Translations under genes and position numbers: made by a program
The notes under the pieces: model-generated
Told to the model about the DNA's origin: nothing
Databases searched by the model: none
Seen by the model: the letters and a program-made list of their open reading frames with translations, nothing else
Shown: positions 17,705-26,496 of the stretch, piece after piece
Position numbering within the stretch: the stretch's first letter is position 1
Layout of the letters: each line of letters starts with the position of its first letter
Assembly: GCF_000686905.1 (NCBI RefSeq)
Contig: NZ_JMLW01000005.1
Location: 1 to 64,000 of the forward strand
DNA length: 64,000 nucleotides
From: Marinospirillum insulare DSM 21763
GTDB taxonomy: Bacteria > Pseudomonadota > Gammaproteobacteria > Pseudomonadales > Halomonadaceae
Reading direction: 5' to 3'

Positions 17705-18790
17705 TTAATTTCCTTCCTGCTCAACCAGAAAACCGGCTTGAACACGCCCATCAACTGGCCCTAGGCGGCGTGCATAAATTTGGGTTTTAGCATCGGGGGC
17801 TAGGTAAATATCAGCTTCAAATTCTAGCGTTACATCATTTAACAACATACTAATGGTTACCCGATAAAAATCACTCACAAACATTAAACTACCGCCTACT
17901 CGCTGTTTCCAACTTTCATCTTGTGGCAGGTTGGTTTCACCTAAATCTTCCCAAAAATCGTCAAGGTTTTTATAACCAACAGTAGGGCGAGTGTTCCACC
18001 AGTTTTGTAGGCTAGCTAGTTGTACCTGACCTTCAAACAAAGCCCATAACAAAGGTAAATCTTGTTCTGCTAAGGTATTAATATTTAGTCTTAAACGGGT
18101 ATCGGGTAGTACACATAAATTTTCGGGTAACTGCCTAAAGCGTTGGCGATTTTCTGAGCTGAGCCAATTCACTTCCGACACATCAGCAAAGGGCTGGTTA
18201 GCTACAATTCTAGGTGGGTCGGCTAATAAGTATTGACCCGTTTCAGCACCATCAGGTAAGGCTTCATTGTCTTTGTCTATCCAGTCTCTGGCTAAATCTA
18301 AAAATTGGTTTAAATCTAAATCGGCAGTCCAGCTTTGGCTTTTTTGGACAGTGGGGTTTTCTTGTGCGGCATTAATGTACAAACGCCAAGGCAATAATTC
18401 TCTCACTTGAATACTGGCTTCTTGGCTAGTAATGCTGGTTAAATGATTCAAGTTATAACAGGTGCGTAAGTCTTTAACCTGAATCGTTAGCATACCTTCA
18501 TCCACCGGATAACTAACTACTTCACCACGAATTGTTGCCCACCAACGCGGCTGTTCACGAATACGTCCATCGGTTAAAACCTGCCTTGCTAGGGTTTCTG
18601 CGCCCAGCAAATAACCCCAGCCTTGCTGCTGTAAATAACGTGCTTCAATGCGTTCTAAATCTTGACGACTAGCAGCCTGCATTTGCGTTAAAGCCACGGT
18701 GACTACCACTAAAATTAACAGCACCATTATCAGCGCCACGCCTTTTTGATTTCGAGGCGAAACTACTGGCTTAGAAGTGAGTTTAGTCAT
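17705..18790 (-). CDS. gspK: Type II secretion minor pseudopilin K
   Basis: GspK is the large minor pseudopilin thought to cap the pseudopilus tip with GspI and GspJ. The prepilin-like N-terminus QKGVALIMVLLILVVVT follows a short basic leader, with cleavage expected after the glycine. As usual for GspK, the globular domain is large (361 residues in all) and contains DWIDxD and LRLNINTL segments. A prepilin peptidase must process it; PilD at 48435 is the only one in view. The start overlaps gspJ by 8 bases. Confidence 0.92.
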   Translation of the reverse strand: MTKLTSKPVVSPRNQKGVALIMVLLILVVVTVALTQMQAASRQDLERIEARYLQQQGWGYLLGAETLARQVLTDGRIREQPRWWATIRGEVVSYPVDEGMLTIQVKDLRTCYNLNHLTSITSQEASIQVRELLPWRLYINAAQENPTVQKSQSWTADLDLNQFLDLARDWIDKDNEALPDGAETGQYLLADPPRIVANQPFADVSEVNWLSSENRQRFRQLPENLCVLPDTRLRLNINTLAEQDLPLLWALFEGQVQLASLQNWWNTRPTVGYKNLDDFWEDLGETNLPQDESWKQRVGGSLMFVSDFYRVTISMLLNDVTLEFEADIYLAPDAKTQIYARRLGPVDGRVQAGFLVEQEGN

Positions 18791-19523
18791 TATTTCCTTC
18801 TCTAGCAGGTCGACTTCTTAACCTTCTTAAACCTCTGCGATTACTGGCTTCACCCTGCTCGTTGGCTTGATTACCCTCACCCTCAACTTGCCTGCTGGGT
18901 GGAAATATAAACATTAATTCTGGTAATAAAACCCAGCGTTGGTAATCTTCACCCTGCCAAGTAAGGCTTAAACGTAACCCCTTAGGAAAGGAGCCTGCTA
19001 AGGTGTTTTGCCAAGTCTCGTCTCGATAAAAAGCCCAATCTAAAGCAGTGACTTCTTCTAGCTGGTCAACCTCTGTCCATTCTTGTTCGTCGGCTGCATC
19101 TAACAAGCCAGAAGAAGCGAGCGATAAAATTTTGTCTTCTTTGTCCCAATTTAAACGCCATAAACGTAAGCGTGAACTATAATCTTGCAGCGGTAACACC
19201 CATTGGCCAGCCGCTACCCAATACAATTCTTGGTTATTATTTAGCAAGGTTAACGGGCTAGGGTTAATGGGCTGCCCCCTTTCATGGGCTTGCCTTACCA
19301 CAAGTTGGCTTAGTTGTCGGTCGGTGCGGGTTAAAAAATCGACCAACCTTTCTGGGCCTTTAGCTCTTACTTCGCTTAACTGTTCTCGCGCATCTAAAAC
19401 TTGACTAACCAACAGGGTTAAAGCTGCCGATAAGGCCGCCATAATCGCCAAAGCGACCAACACTTCTAACAGCGTAAAGCCCTGCTGCTTGCTGGTAAAT
19501 TGCCTAGCTAACTGGCATTTCAT
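18783..19523 (-). CDS. gspJ: Type II secretion minor pseudopilin J
   Basis: GspJ is a minor pseudopilin of the pseudopilus tip. It has a type IV prepilin leader, QQGFTLLEVLVALAIMAALS, with cleavage between Gly and Phe and the conserved Glu at mature position 5. The globular domain contains the FLTRTDRQLSQLVVR region typical of GspJ. Length is 246 residues; the C-terminus is rich in Arg, Glu and Gly and looks disordered. The start overlaps the gspI stop (ATGA). Confidence 0.92.
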   Translation of the reverse strand: MKCQLARQFTSKQQGFTLLEVLVALAIMAALSAALTLLVSQVLDAREQLSEVRAKGPERLVDFLTRTDRQLSQLVVRQAHERGQPINPSPLTLLNNNQELYWVAAGQWVLPLQDYSSRLRLWRLNWDKEDKILSLASSGLLDAADEQEWTEVDQLEEVTALDWAFYRDETWQNTLAGSFPKGLRLSLTWQGEDYQRWVLLPELMFIFPPSRQVEGEGNQANEQGEASNRRGLRRLRSRPAREGNND

Positions 19524-19900
19524 TTATTACCCACAAAACCCGATACTTGGGTTAATAAATTTTCACGTTTTGCTTCGGCATAAACTTCAATGTCTACACG
19601 GCGCATGGTGGGTAAAGGTGTGGCTTGAATGGCCACTCGCCAAAAACATTGCATTGCACCAGCAGCGGCTTCGCCTTCACGCTGCCCTACTTCTGGCCAT
19701 TCTGTCGCTAGCATCCATTCCACTAACAAATTATCGGCACATAATTGCGCTAAAGCTCTTTCTTCACTGGCTTGGCGAACATCTGCTGCACGGCTCACCA
19801 CCTGCACAGCTATCGCCGCCATCATGGCTAAAATAAACAAAGCCACTAACACTTCCACCAGGGTTAAGCCTTGCTGATTTTTAGTGACTAACTTATTCAT
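19520..19900 (-). CDS. gspI: Type II secretion minor pseudopilin I
   Basis: GspI is the small minor pseudopilin that nucleates the tip complex. The leader QQGLTLVEVLVALFILAMM carries the expected Gly cleavage site, here followed by Leu rather than Phe, and Glu at mature position 5. The globular part includes CADNLLVEWML, matching the family's Asn-Leu-x-x-E block. A longer open frame reaches 19921, but the ATG at 19900 starts with the normal short leader and overlaps gspH by 8 bases. Confidence 0.92.
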   Translation of the reverse strand: MNKLVTKNQQGLTLVEVLVALFILAMMAAIAVQVVSRAADVRQASEERALAQLCADNLLVEWMLATEWPEVGQREGEAAAGAMQCFWRVAIQATPLPTMRRVDIEVYAEAKRENLLTQVSGFVGNK

Positions 19901-20399
19901 CGGCCAAGTCCAACAGTTCAAACTTGCCAGCTTTCACTCGAATAGTGCGTTTAGCTTCACCTAGTTGCAGAGTTAAACTTAAAGCGGTGACTTCCCCTGC
20001 AGGAAAAAACACTAAAGCAGGTGCTGGGTCATCAATTTGTTGTTCTGGTAAACCCTTTAGATCTAAGTTTTCTGACCATTGGCGCTGGGGTAAACCTCGG
20101 CTGGAATAGGCTTGCCATAAACCCAGCTCATCACGCAGTACAAAACGATAACCGGTTTGGGTTAGCTGCCAGCCTACCAAACGATGCCGATTTAAAGCTA
20201 AATCTCGTGCATAAGAAAAATCTTCTAACAGCTGTCTGGCTTGCTGGTCAACTAAATCTTGGTCACTGCGCTGCATAGTCACCACCGCTATCGAAGTGGT
20301 AATGCCAATAATAAACAGCACCACCATCACCTCTAACAGGGTGAAACCCTTAGACCTAGACAAAGGGGGGTTATAAATCCCAGTTACCGATATCAGCAT
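19893..20399 (-). CDS. gspH: Type II secretion minor pseudopilin H
   Basis: GspH is a minor pseudopilin linking the tip complex to the GspG filament. It has the prepilin motif SKGFTLLEVMVVLFIIGI, then a globular domain with LLEDFSYARDLAL and VGWQLTQTGYRF, typical of GspH/FimT folds. The ATG at 20399 overlaps the end of gspG by 29 bases and has no clear ribosome-binding site, so translation may depend on coupling to gspG. A shorter start is not obvious. Length is 168 residues. Confidence 0.9.
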   Translation of the reverse strand: MLISVTGIYNPPLSRSKGFTLLEVMVVLFIIGITTSIAVVTMQRSDQDLVDQQARQLLEDFSYARDLALNRHRLVGWQLTQTGYRFVLRDELGLWQAYSSRGLPQRQWSENLDLKGLPEQQIDDPAPALVFFPAGEVTALSLTLQLGEAKRTIRVKAGKFELLDLADE

Positions 20400-20823
20400 C
20401 TAAGCCATCACCACCTAGTCGGCCATCGGCACCAAAAGAGAAAATATCAATTCGGCCTTTTTCACCCGGCGAACGGTATTGGTAAGCATTGCCCCAAGGG
20501 TCGGTTGGTAAACGGCGAATATAACCATCAGCTCGGTAGTTTTTTGGCTCAGGTGCCACGCTGGGCTTTTTAACCAAAGCATCTAAACCTTGGCTAGTTG
20601 TCGGGTAGGTGAAGTTATCTAGGCGATACATTTCTAATGCTTGCTCTAGACTAGATAAGTCTGCCTTGGCTTTTTGCACCATCGCCTTGTCTTGGTTATC
20701 TAGTACATTGGGCGCAACAATAGCCACCAACAAACCAATAATCACCAAAACCACCATGACCTCAAGCAAGGTAAAACCTGTTTGAACTTTTTTCTTATCA
20801 GCTAGCTTTGTATCTCTAAGCAT
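20371..20823 (-). CDS. gspG: Type II secretion major pseudopilin G
   Basis: GspG is the major pseudopilin that polymerises into the periplasmic pseudopilus. Its leader ends QTG and is followed by FTLLEVMVVLVIIGLL. The mature protein has the conserved block LDNFTYPTTSQGLDAL and the calcium-site region near LPTDPWGNAYQYRSPG. Two ATGs are possible. The one at 20823 follows a strong AAAGGAA, while the earlier one at 20847 has none and lies on the gspF stop, so I take 20823 (150 residues). Confidence 0.95.
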   Translation of the reverse strand: MLRDTKLADKKKVQTGFTLLEVMVVLVIIGLLVAIVAPNVLDNQDKAMVQKAKADLSSLEQALEMYRLDNFTYPTTSQGLDALVKKPSVAPEPKNYRADGYIRRLPTDPWGNAYQYRSPGEKGRIDIFSFGADGRLGGDGLDADIGNWDL

Positions 20824-20846
20824 TTCAATTTCCTTTACTTTAATCA

Positions 20847-22094
20847 TTAAATTTTTAATACATCATTTAACTGCATTATGGGCAATAAAATAGCCAGAAC
20901 AATGGTTAACACCACACCACCCATAAACAAAATCATTAGTGGCTCAAATAGCGTTAAGGTCACATCAACTTTTTGCTGAAACTCATTGTCTTGTAAATCG
21001 GCAACCCTAACCAGCATTTGGTCTAGCTCACCACTGGCTTCTCCACTGGCCACCATGTAAGTCATCATGGGTGGAAAGTGACCGCTTTGTTCTAGGGCAC
21101 GGTTTAAACTTACCCCTTCTCGCACTTGGTCAATCAGGCCATCCACCACCTGCTGCAAAAAAACATTATTTAAGGTGTTTCTAGCCACTTGCAAAGCATC
21201 TAACAAAGGAATGCCGCTGGCGGTTAAAATGGCGACTGTTCTTGCTAAACGTGCAGTATTTAAAGCTTTAACCAAGCGCCCCAACATAGGTAGCTTTAAC
21301 TGCCTAGCATGCCATTTTAGTTTTATGCTTGGTTTACTTAATAAAAAGCGCACCGCTAAAACCAACAGTAAAAAAACTCCACCTGCCACTAAGCCCCAAT
21401 CTCGAATCGCATCACTTAACCAGATGAGCCCACGGGTTATGGCTGGTAAGGTTTGTCCGGCATGGTCAAACTGGCTAACAATACGTGGTACCACAAAGCT
21501 CATTAAAGCTATCACAATACCTAAAGACACCAAGGTTAAAACCACTGGGTAAGCCATAGCCATACGGGCTTTTTGGCGTTGTTTTTGGCTAGTTTCTAAG
21601 TAGTCTGCTAGGCGCATTAATACTTGGTCTAAGCGCCCCGCTTTTTCACCCGCTGCCACCAAAGCACAATAAAGGTTTTCAAAGGTTTTGGGCCAGTGCT
21701 TTAGGGTGCTAGCTAGGTTATGCCCTTCCCTAACTTTACTACGCACACCCTGAATTAAACTGCGCTGTTTTTCGGTTTCGGCTTGTCTGGCCAGGGTTTC
21801 TAAAGCCGTTTCTAAAGGCAAACCAGCCGCAACTAAAGTAGCTAACTGACGGGTAAATAAGGTTTTTTGGTCATGGGTTAATAAGCCTGTAAGGTTCTTT
21901 TTACGCTGGCTTTTTTTGGCTTGTCCCCCACTGGTAGCTTGGTTACCTTTACCCTCGCCAGTGGTTTGTACTTTACGAGGAAACAGCGCCTCTTCACGTA
22001 ATAGTTGCCGAGCATGGCGTTCTGAATCGGCTTCCAGTACGCCTTTAATCAGCTTGCCTTGCTTGTCTAATGCCTGATATTTAAAAGTTGCCAT
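20847..22094 (-). CDS. gspF: Type II secretion inner-membrane platform protein F
   Basis: GspF is the polytopic core of the assembly platform and is thought to be turned by GspE. The 415-residue protein has two repeats of the T2SF domain. The first includes FTRQLATLVAAGLPLETALE and ALVAAGEKAGRLDQVL; the second includes LARTVAILTASGIPLLDALQ and MVASGEASGELDQML. Three membrane spans are visible. AGGAGG lies 9 bases before the ATG. The gene sits between gspE and gspG. Confidence 0.95.
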   Translation of the reverse strand: MATFKYQALDKQGKLIKGVLEADSERHARQLLREEALFPRKVQTTGEGKGNQATSGGQAKKSQRKKNLTGLLTHDQKTLFTRQLATLVAAGLPLETALETLARQAETEKQRSLIQGVRSKVREGHNLASTLKHWPKTFENLYCALVAAGEKAGRLDQVLMRLADYLETSQKQRQKARMAMAYPVVLTLVSLGIVIALMSFVVPRIVSQFDHAGQTLPAITRGLIWLSDAIRDWGLVAGGVFLLLVLAVRFLLSKPSIKLKWHARQLKLPMLGRLVKALNTARLARTVAILTASGIPLLDALQVARNTLNNVFLQQVVDGLIDQVREGVSLNRALEQSGHFPPMMTYMVASGEASGELDQMLVRVADLQDNEFQQKVDVTLTLFEPLMILFMGGVVLTIVLAILLPIMQLNDVLKI

Positions 22095-22108
22095 TAATTC
22101 AAAACCTC

Positions 22109-23584
22109 CTAGTTGCGTGTTACCCGTAACACGTCTTCTGCGGAAGTTTCGCCACGCGCTATGCGTTCTACGCCGGCAGCCAATAAATTAGGCCATTCAG
22201 CAAAAACCTCATCGGCCATTTCAGCTTCAGCTGCTTCACGGTTAATTTTATCGGCCAAACTGGCAGTAATTGGCACCAACTCATACAAACCCACCCTGCC
22301 TTGATAACCCGTATGCTGACAAGCTTCACAACCCACTGGCTCATATACTTCCACCAGTTTACTAGCCGCCGCTCCTAAACCAGTTTTTTCTAAATCACTA
22401 ATCGGGCGGCTCTTAGTGCAATGCCGGCATAAACGCCTAACCAAACGCTGCGCCATCACACCCTTTAAGCTGGAAGCCAATAAAAAAGGCTCTATGCCCA
22501 TATCCCTTAAACGGGTAATGGCACCTAGGGCTGAATTGGTATGTAAAGTCGATAACACCAAGTGGCCGGTTAAACTGGCTTGTACAGCTATAGAAGCCGT
22601 TTCCACATCACGAATTTCACCTATCATTACTACGTCTGGGTCTTGGCGCAAAATTGCCCTTAAACCCTTAGCAAAAGTCATATCGGCTTTAGTGTTAACA
22701 GAGGTTTGCCCTATACCAGCAATTGCATATTCCACTGGGTCTTCCACGGTTAAAATATTGCGACTGGCATCATTTAGCTGCGTTAGGCTGGCATAAAGCG
22801 TAGTGGTTTTACCCGAACCCGTTGGGCCGGTAATTAGCAAAACACCATTGGGCTGCTGTAATAATTCTCGAAAACGTGTTTCTACTTTGTCTGGCATACC
22901 CAATTCAGTAATGCCCAATAAAGCCGCAGTTTTATCTAACAAACGCATCACCACTCGCTCGCCATAAATGGCTGGCAAAGTGGAAACACGAATATCCACT
23001 TCACGCCCAGCGGCTCTAACCGTAATTCGCCCATCTTGTGGATGGCGTTTTTCAGCTATGTCTAAACGCGCCATCACCTTGATACGTGAAACCAACATAG
23101 GTGCTAATTTACGTGGTGGTTTTAAAACCTCTAACAGCACGCCATCTACCCGAAAACGCACCACTAACTCTTGTTCAAAAGTTTCAATATGAATATCTGA
23201 AGCATGGAGTTTTAACGCTTCGGCAAATAAACCATTGATTAAACGAATAATTGGCGCTTCGCCTTCGCTTTCTAACAGGTCTTCAATGGCGGGGAGTTCT
23301 TCAACTAGGCTGTCTAAATTAACCTGGTCTGAAATGCCTTCAATCAATTCAGACGTACTGGCTCGCCCTGCATCGTAGGCTTGGGCTAAACGACTTTCAA
23401 AAACACTGGATTCCAGCCATTCTAAATTGGCTGGCTCACCCGCTAGGCGCATAACTTCATGCAAGTCTTTGATTGCGGCATCTTCTTTAGCTACCAGCCG
23501 ATACTGGCCGGCGGCTAAAGGTTCAACCAAAACACCCGTTTGGCGAGCAAAGCGGTAGGGAAGCAAGTCAACTTCTAGCGCCAT
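22109..23584 (-). CDS. gspE: Type II secretion ATPase E
   Basis: GspE is the cytoplasmic hexameric ATPase driving pseudopilus assembly. The 491-residue protein has Walker A GPTGSGKTTT, an Asp box in ILTVEDPVEY, Walker B DPDVVMIGEIRD and a His box HTNSALGAI. A tetracysteine zinc site also appears (CRHC and CEAC, about 30 residues apart), as expected for GspE. The N-terminal part binds GspL. Its ATG overlaps the gspD stop by a single base (TAATG). Confidence 0.96.
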   Translation of the reverse strand: MALEVDLLPYRFARQTGVLVEPLAAGQYRLVAKEDAAIKDLHEVMRLAGEPANLEWLESSVFESRLAQAYDAGRASTSELIEGISDQVNLDSLVEELPAIEDLLESEGEAPIIRLINGLFAEALKLHASDIHIETFEQELVVRFRVDGVLLEVLKPPRKLAPMLVSRIKVMARLDIAEKRHPQDGRITVRAAGREVDIRVSTLPAIYGERVVMRLLDKTAALLGITELGMPDKVETRFRELLQQPNGVLLITGPTGSGKTTTLYASLTQLNDASRNILTVEDPVEYAIAGIGQTSVNTKADMTFAKGLRAILRQDPDVVMIGEIRDVETASIAVQASLTGHLVLSTLHTNSALGAITRLRDMGIEPFLLASSLKGVMAQRLVRRLCRHCTKSRPISDLEKTGLGAAASKLVEVYEPVGCEACQHTGYQGRVGLYELVPITASLADKINREAAEAEMADEVFAEWPNLLAAGVERIARGETSAEDVLRVTRN

Positions 23585-25578
23585 TAGTTAGCCTGCTTAT
23601 TTAAAACTGCCGCCCGTTGTTCACGACGCGAGGGAAACAAGTCTTTTAAAGAAGTGCCTTGGCTAACCTGCGCTGCACCCCAAGCTTCCATACGTGCTTC
23701 GTTGCCACTTTCTAACAAGTGGGCAGCACGCATATAGCGGTATTTTTCAGAACTTACTTTTGCCAAAGAATCACGGTCATGCATAATTTGCGGCTTAATA
23801 AACACCATTAAATTACGTTTTTCTCGGCTAATGCTAGTAGAGCGGAACAAAGCCCCAATAAAAGGAATATCGCCCAATAAAGGCACCTTGCTGTAGGTTT
23901 CACTTTCGTCTTCACGAATTAAGCCACCTAAAACAATAATGTCGTTATTATCGGCCATCACTGTGGTTTTAATTTCGCGTTTATTGGTAATTATGTCGCT
24001 GGCTTTGACTGATTCTTCAATATTCGACACTTCTTGCAAAATTTCTAAACGAACCGAATTACCATCATTAATTTGTGGCGTAATTTGTAAGCGCACGCCC
24101 ACTTCTTTACGCTGAATGGTGGTGAAAGGATTAGCGTTATTATCGCCTGCGGTAGAGCCTGTTACAAAAGGCACTTCCTGCCCCACTAAAATAGACGCTT
24201 CAGCATTGTCTAGGGTTAAAATGCTGGGTGTGGAAAGAATATTAAAATTGGTATTGCTTTGCAGGGCATTTAATAACACCCCAAAGCTAATGCCATTTTT
24301 GCTGATTCTACCCACCCCAGCAGTAATGCCTTGTAACCCTGCCAAAGCTCCTAAGGCACCTTCTGTTCCGCCCGAGGCGGCACCAGCGGCAATTGAACCT
24401 AAGCCTTCCTTGCCGGTAAAATTACCTGAAACCAAAGGAATAGAACCTGAGTTTTGGTCAACCATTAACCACTGCACACCTAAATCTCTAGCTTGTGTAT
24501 CGGATATTTCGACAATAATGGCTTCAACCAAAACTTGCGCACGGCGAATGTCGAGTTGATCAACCAGCAAACGCATTTCTCGTATTTGGTCAGGATTACC
24601 CGCCACCACTAAGGCATTGGTGGATTCATGCGCCTGTATCATGGCTTTTTTATTAGTACCGGCCTTTTCACTTGTAGGCGCAGTTTGTTCATCAGTCATG
24701 GCTTGTAATAAAGTAGCCATTTCTGCGGCTTTGGCATGGCGCAAATAAAACACCTGAGTAGTCGCTGAACGCTCAACTGGCTGATCGAGTTCAGTTACTA
24801 GGCGTTGAATTTCTTTGCGTGTGGCTTGATCGGCTTTAACAAGCAGCAAGTTTAAGCGGCTATCCGACATTATTTGTGGCGGCTGCCCACCCCGCCCTTC
24901 ACGCCTTAAAAGCTGGGTTAATAGCTGTTCCATTTCTGAAGCAGAAGCATGCTCTAAAGGTATAACAGCTAGGTTTTCGCTGCTAACTTGATCAATACGC
25001 TGCACCAAATTGGCTAGGCGTTCTAGGTTAGTGCCCCAGTCGGTTAAAATCAGCAAGTTGGTCGGCGCATAATGGGTAATTACGCCGATGCGCCTGTCCA
25101 TTAAAGGGGTAAGAATATTAACTAGCTGGGCAGCATCAGAGTTGTGTAACGACAACACACGGGTTGCCAAAATATCTTTACCGTTAGAATTAGGCTGTTC
25201 ATTACTTTCTACAGGAATCGCTTCTAAACGGGCGGTTTGCTCTGGCACAATTTTTTGCGTGCCATCATTTAACGCTACTGCCGCAAAACCATTCACCCTA
25301 AGTTGCGATAAAAATACTTCATAGACTTCATTAGCGGTTAGCTTTTGTTGGCTGCGAATACTCACCTTGCCACGCACCCTTGGGTCAACTAAAAAAGTGG
25401 TAGCAGTAATTCGTCCCACACTGTCGATAAACTCACTTAATTCAACGTCTTGTAAATTAACGCTAAAATGCTCGTCGTCAGTTGTTGCTAACGCCAAAGC
25501 TGGCAAGGGTACAACTGTTAAAGCTAGTACCACTAGCCAAACCTTGGATAACCTGTTTTTTATTCTTAGCCGCTTCAC
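23584..25578 (-). CDS. gspD: Type II secretion outer-membrane secretin D
   Basis: GspD forms the outer-membrane channel through which folded proteins leave. The 664-residue precursor has a signal peptide (cleavage near ALALATTD) and an N0 domain starting FSVNLQDVELSEFI. N1-N3 domains follow, with LLILTDWGTNLERL, then a secretin core with the VPLLGDIPFIGALFRS signature. No gspS pilotin is next to it. The gene lies 3 bases after the gspC stop. Confidence 0.96.
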   Translation of the reverse strand: MKRLRIKNRLSKVWLVVLALTVVPLPALALATTDDEHFSVNLQDVELSEFIDSVGRITATTFLVDPRVRGKVSIRSQQKLTANEVYEVFLSQLRVNGFAAVALNDGTQKIVPEQTARLEAIPVESNEQPNSNGKDILATRVLSLHNSDAAQLVNILTPLMDRRIGVITHYAPTNLLILTDWGTNLERLANLVQRIDQVSSENLAVIPLEHASASEMEQLLTQLLRREGRGGQPPQIMSDSRLNLLLVKADQATRKEIQRLVTELDQPVERSATTQVFYLRHAKAAEMATLLQAMTDEQTAPTSEKAGTNKKAMIQAHESTNALVVAGNPDQIREMRLLVDQLDIRRAQVLVEAIIVEISDTQARDLGVQWLMVDQNSGSIPLVSGNFTGKEGLGSIAAGAASGGTEGALGALAGLQGITAGVGRISKNGISFGVLLNALQSNTNFNILSTPSILTLDNAEASILVGQEVPFVTGSTAGDNNANPFTTIQRKEVGVRLQITPQINDGNSVRLEILQEVSNIEESVKASDIITNKREIKTTVMADNNDIIVLGGLIREDESETYSKVPLLGDIPFIGALFRSTSISREKRNLMVFIKPQIMHDRDSLAKVSSEKYRYMRAAHLLESGNEARMEAWGAAQVSQGTSLKDLFPSRREQRAAVLNKQAN

Positions 25579-25581
25579 TGG

Positions 25582-26496
25582 CTACTCCATTTCTAAACGA
25601 ATATTTACACGCTCATTATCACGCAGCAATTCCACATCTAGGCTTTCTGCCGTGGCTAAACGTGAATGCAAAGCCAGCATTGCCGAAGTATCACTCACCG
25701 CTGCACCGTCTACTTTTATTAATAAATCCCCGGCTTGTAAACCAAAATGCTTAAATAGCTCTGGTTTGCTGCCCGGTTGTAATACAAACCCTTGTAACTC
25801 ACCCTTTTTAGAAGAAGGGCTGACGCTGACATAACTCATTAGCTGCAAGGGGTCTTTAACTAGGTCTTTACGAAACTCTGGGCCAAAGGTTTCTTCTAAT
25901 ACTCGGGTACCTACCTTTTGCTCTGTAAACTCCTCTCTAAACTCCTTTCTAAACTCTGTGGGCAGCTGTTGCTTACTATTAGTGGCTTGTTTATTAGTAT
26001 TGGCTTGTTTATTAGATAGTTGAGAAGGTTCATCAAATGCTAAAAGTACCTGCTCTAACACGCCATTACGATTAAACACCAAAGCCTCTTGCTGAATCGC
26101 TACTAACACAATACCTTCTTCTAACCTATCGCCTACCGAAAGGGTTAAATCTTTATTACGGTAATTCAGCAAGACCACCGAGCGTTCAGCTAGGTTAGAA
26201 AATAATACGCCCTGCACTTTAACTGCTAAACGGCTGATTTGAATGGGTTCAGCAGTTTTTTCTGGTACAAAACTAGGGGTTTCTTGTTCTTTCTTTAACC
26301 AATGCTGGTCAAGGCCTTCTAACCAAGCTGCTGTGACTTGATGTGCAGTTTTTTCAGCAGAAGTTGTCTCAGGCGGCAAAGGGTAACGCCACACTAAAAT
26401 CGACCAAAGCAAATTTGCTAAAGCCATCGCCAATAAACACCAACCTAAACCAGCCACTAATATGGTCAGCCAAGGCCTAGTTAAACTAAGCTTCAC
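25582..26496 (-). CDS. gspC: Type II secretion protein C
   Basis: GspC connects the inner-membrane platform to the secretin and helps select substrates. It has one N-terminal membrane span (LTILVAGLGWCLLAMALANL), a homology region around residues 120-160 (VKVQGVLFSNLAERSVVLL) and a C-terminal PDZ-like domain (GFVLQPGSKPELFKHFGLQAGDLL). A GTG at 26496 overlaps the preceding stop as GTGA and follows AGAGG. A TTG at 26517 is the alternative. The linker before the PDZ-like domain contains two short DNA repeat tracts, so its length may vary. Confidence 0.92.
   Translation of the reverse strand: MKLSLTRPWLTILVAGLGWCLLAMALANLLWSILVWRYPLPPETTSAEKTAHQVTAAWLEGLDQHWLKKEQETPSFVPEKTAEPIQISRLAVKVQGVLFSNLAERSVVLLNYRNKDLTLSVGDRLEEGIVLVAIQQEALVFNRNGVLEQVLLAFDEPSQLSNKQANTNKQATNSKQQLPTEFRKEFREEFTEQKVGTRVLEETFGPEFRKDLVKDPLQLMSYVSVSPSSKKGELQGFVLQPGSKPELFKHFGLQAGDLLIKVDGAAVSDTSAMLALHSRLATAESLDVELLRDNERVNIRLEME
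25921..25956 (-). repeat. Three 12-bp tandem repeats inside gspC
   Basis: Three 12-base units (25921-25932, 25933-25944, 25945-25956) differ at only one or two bases. They encode the peptide repeats EFRK, EFRE and EFTE in the periplasmic linker of GspC. The unit is a multiple of three, so gain or loss keeps the frame. Confidence 0.85.
25983..26018 (-). repeat. Two 18-bp tandem repeats inside gspC
   Basis: Units 25983-26000 and 26001-26018 are the same for the first 15 bases. They encode repeated NKQA segments in the GspC linker, close to the 12-bp repeat tract. Confidence 0.8.
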
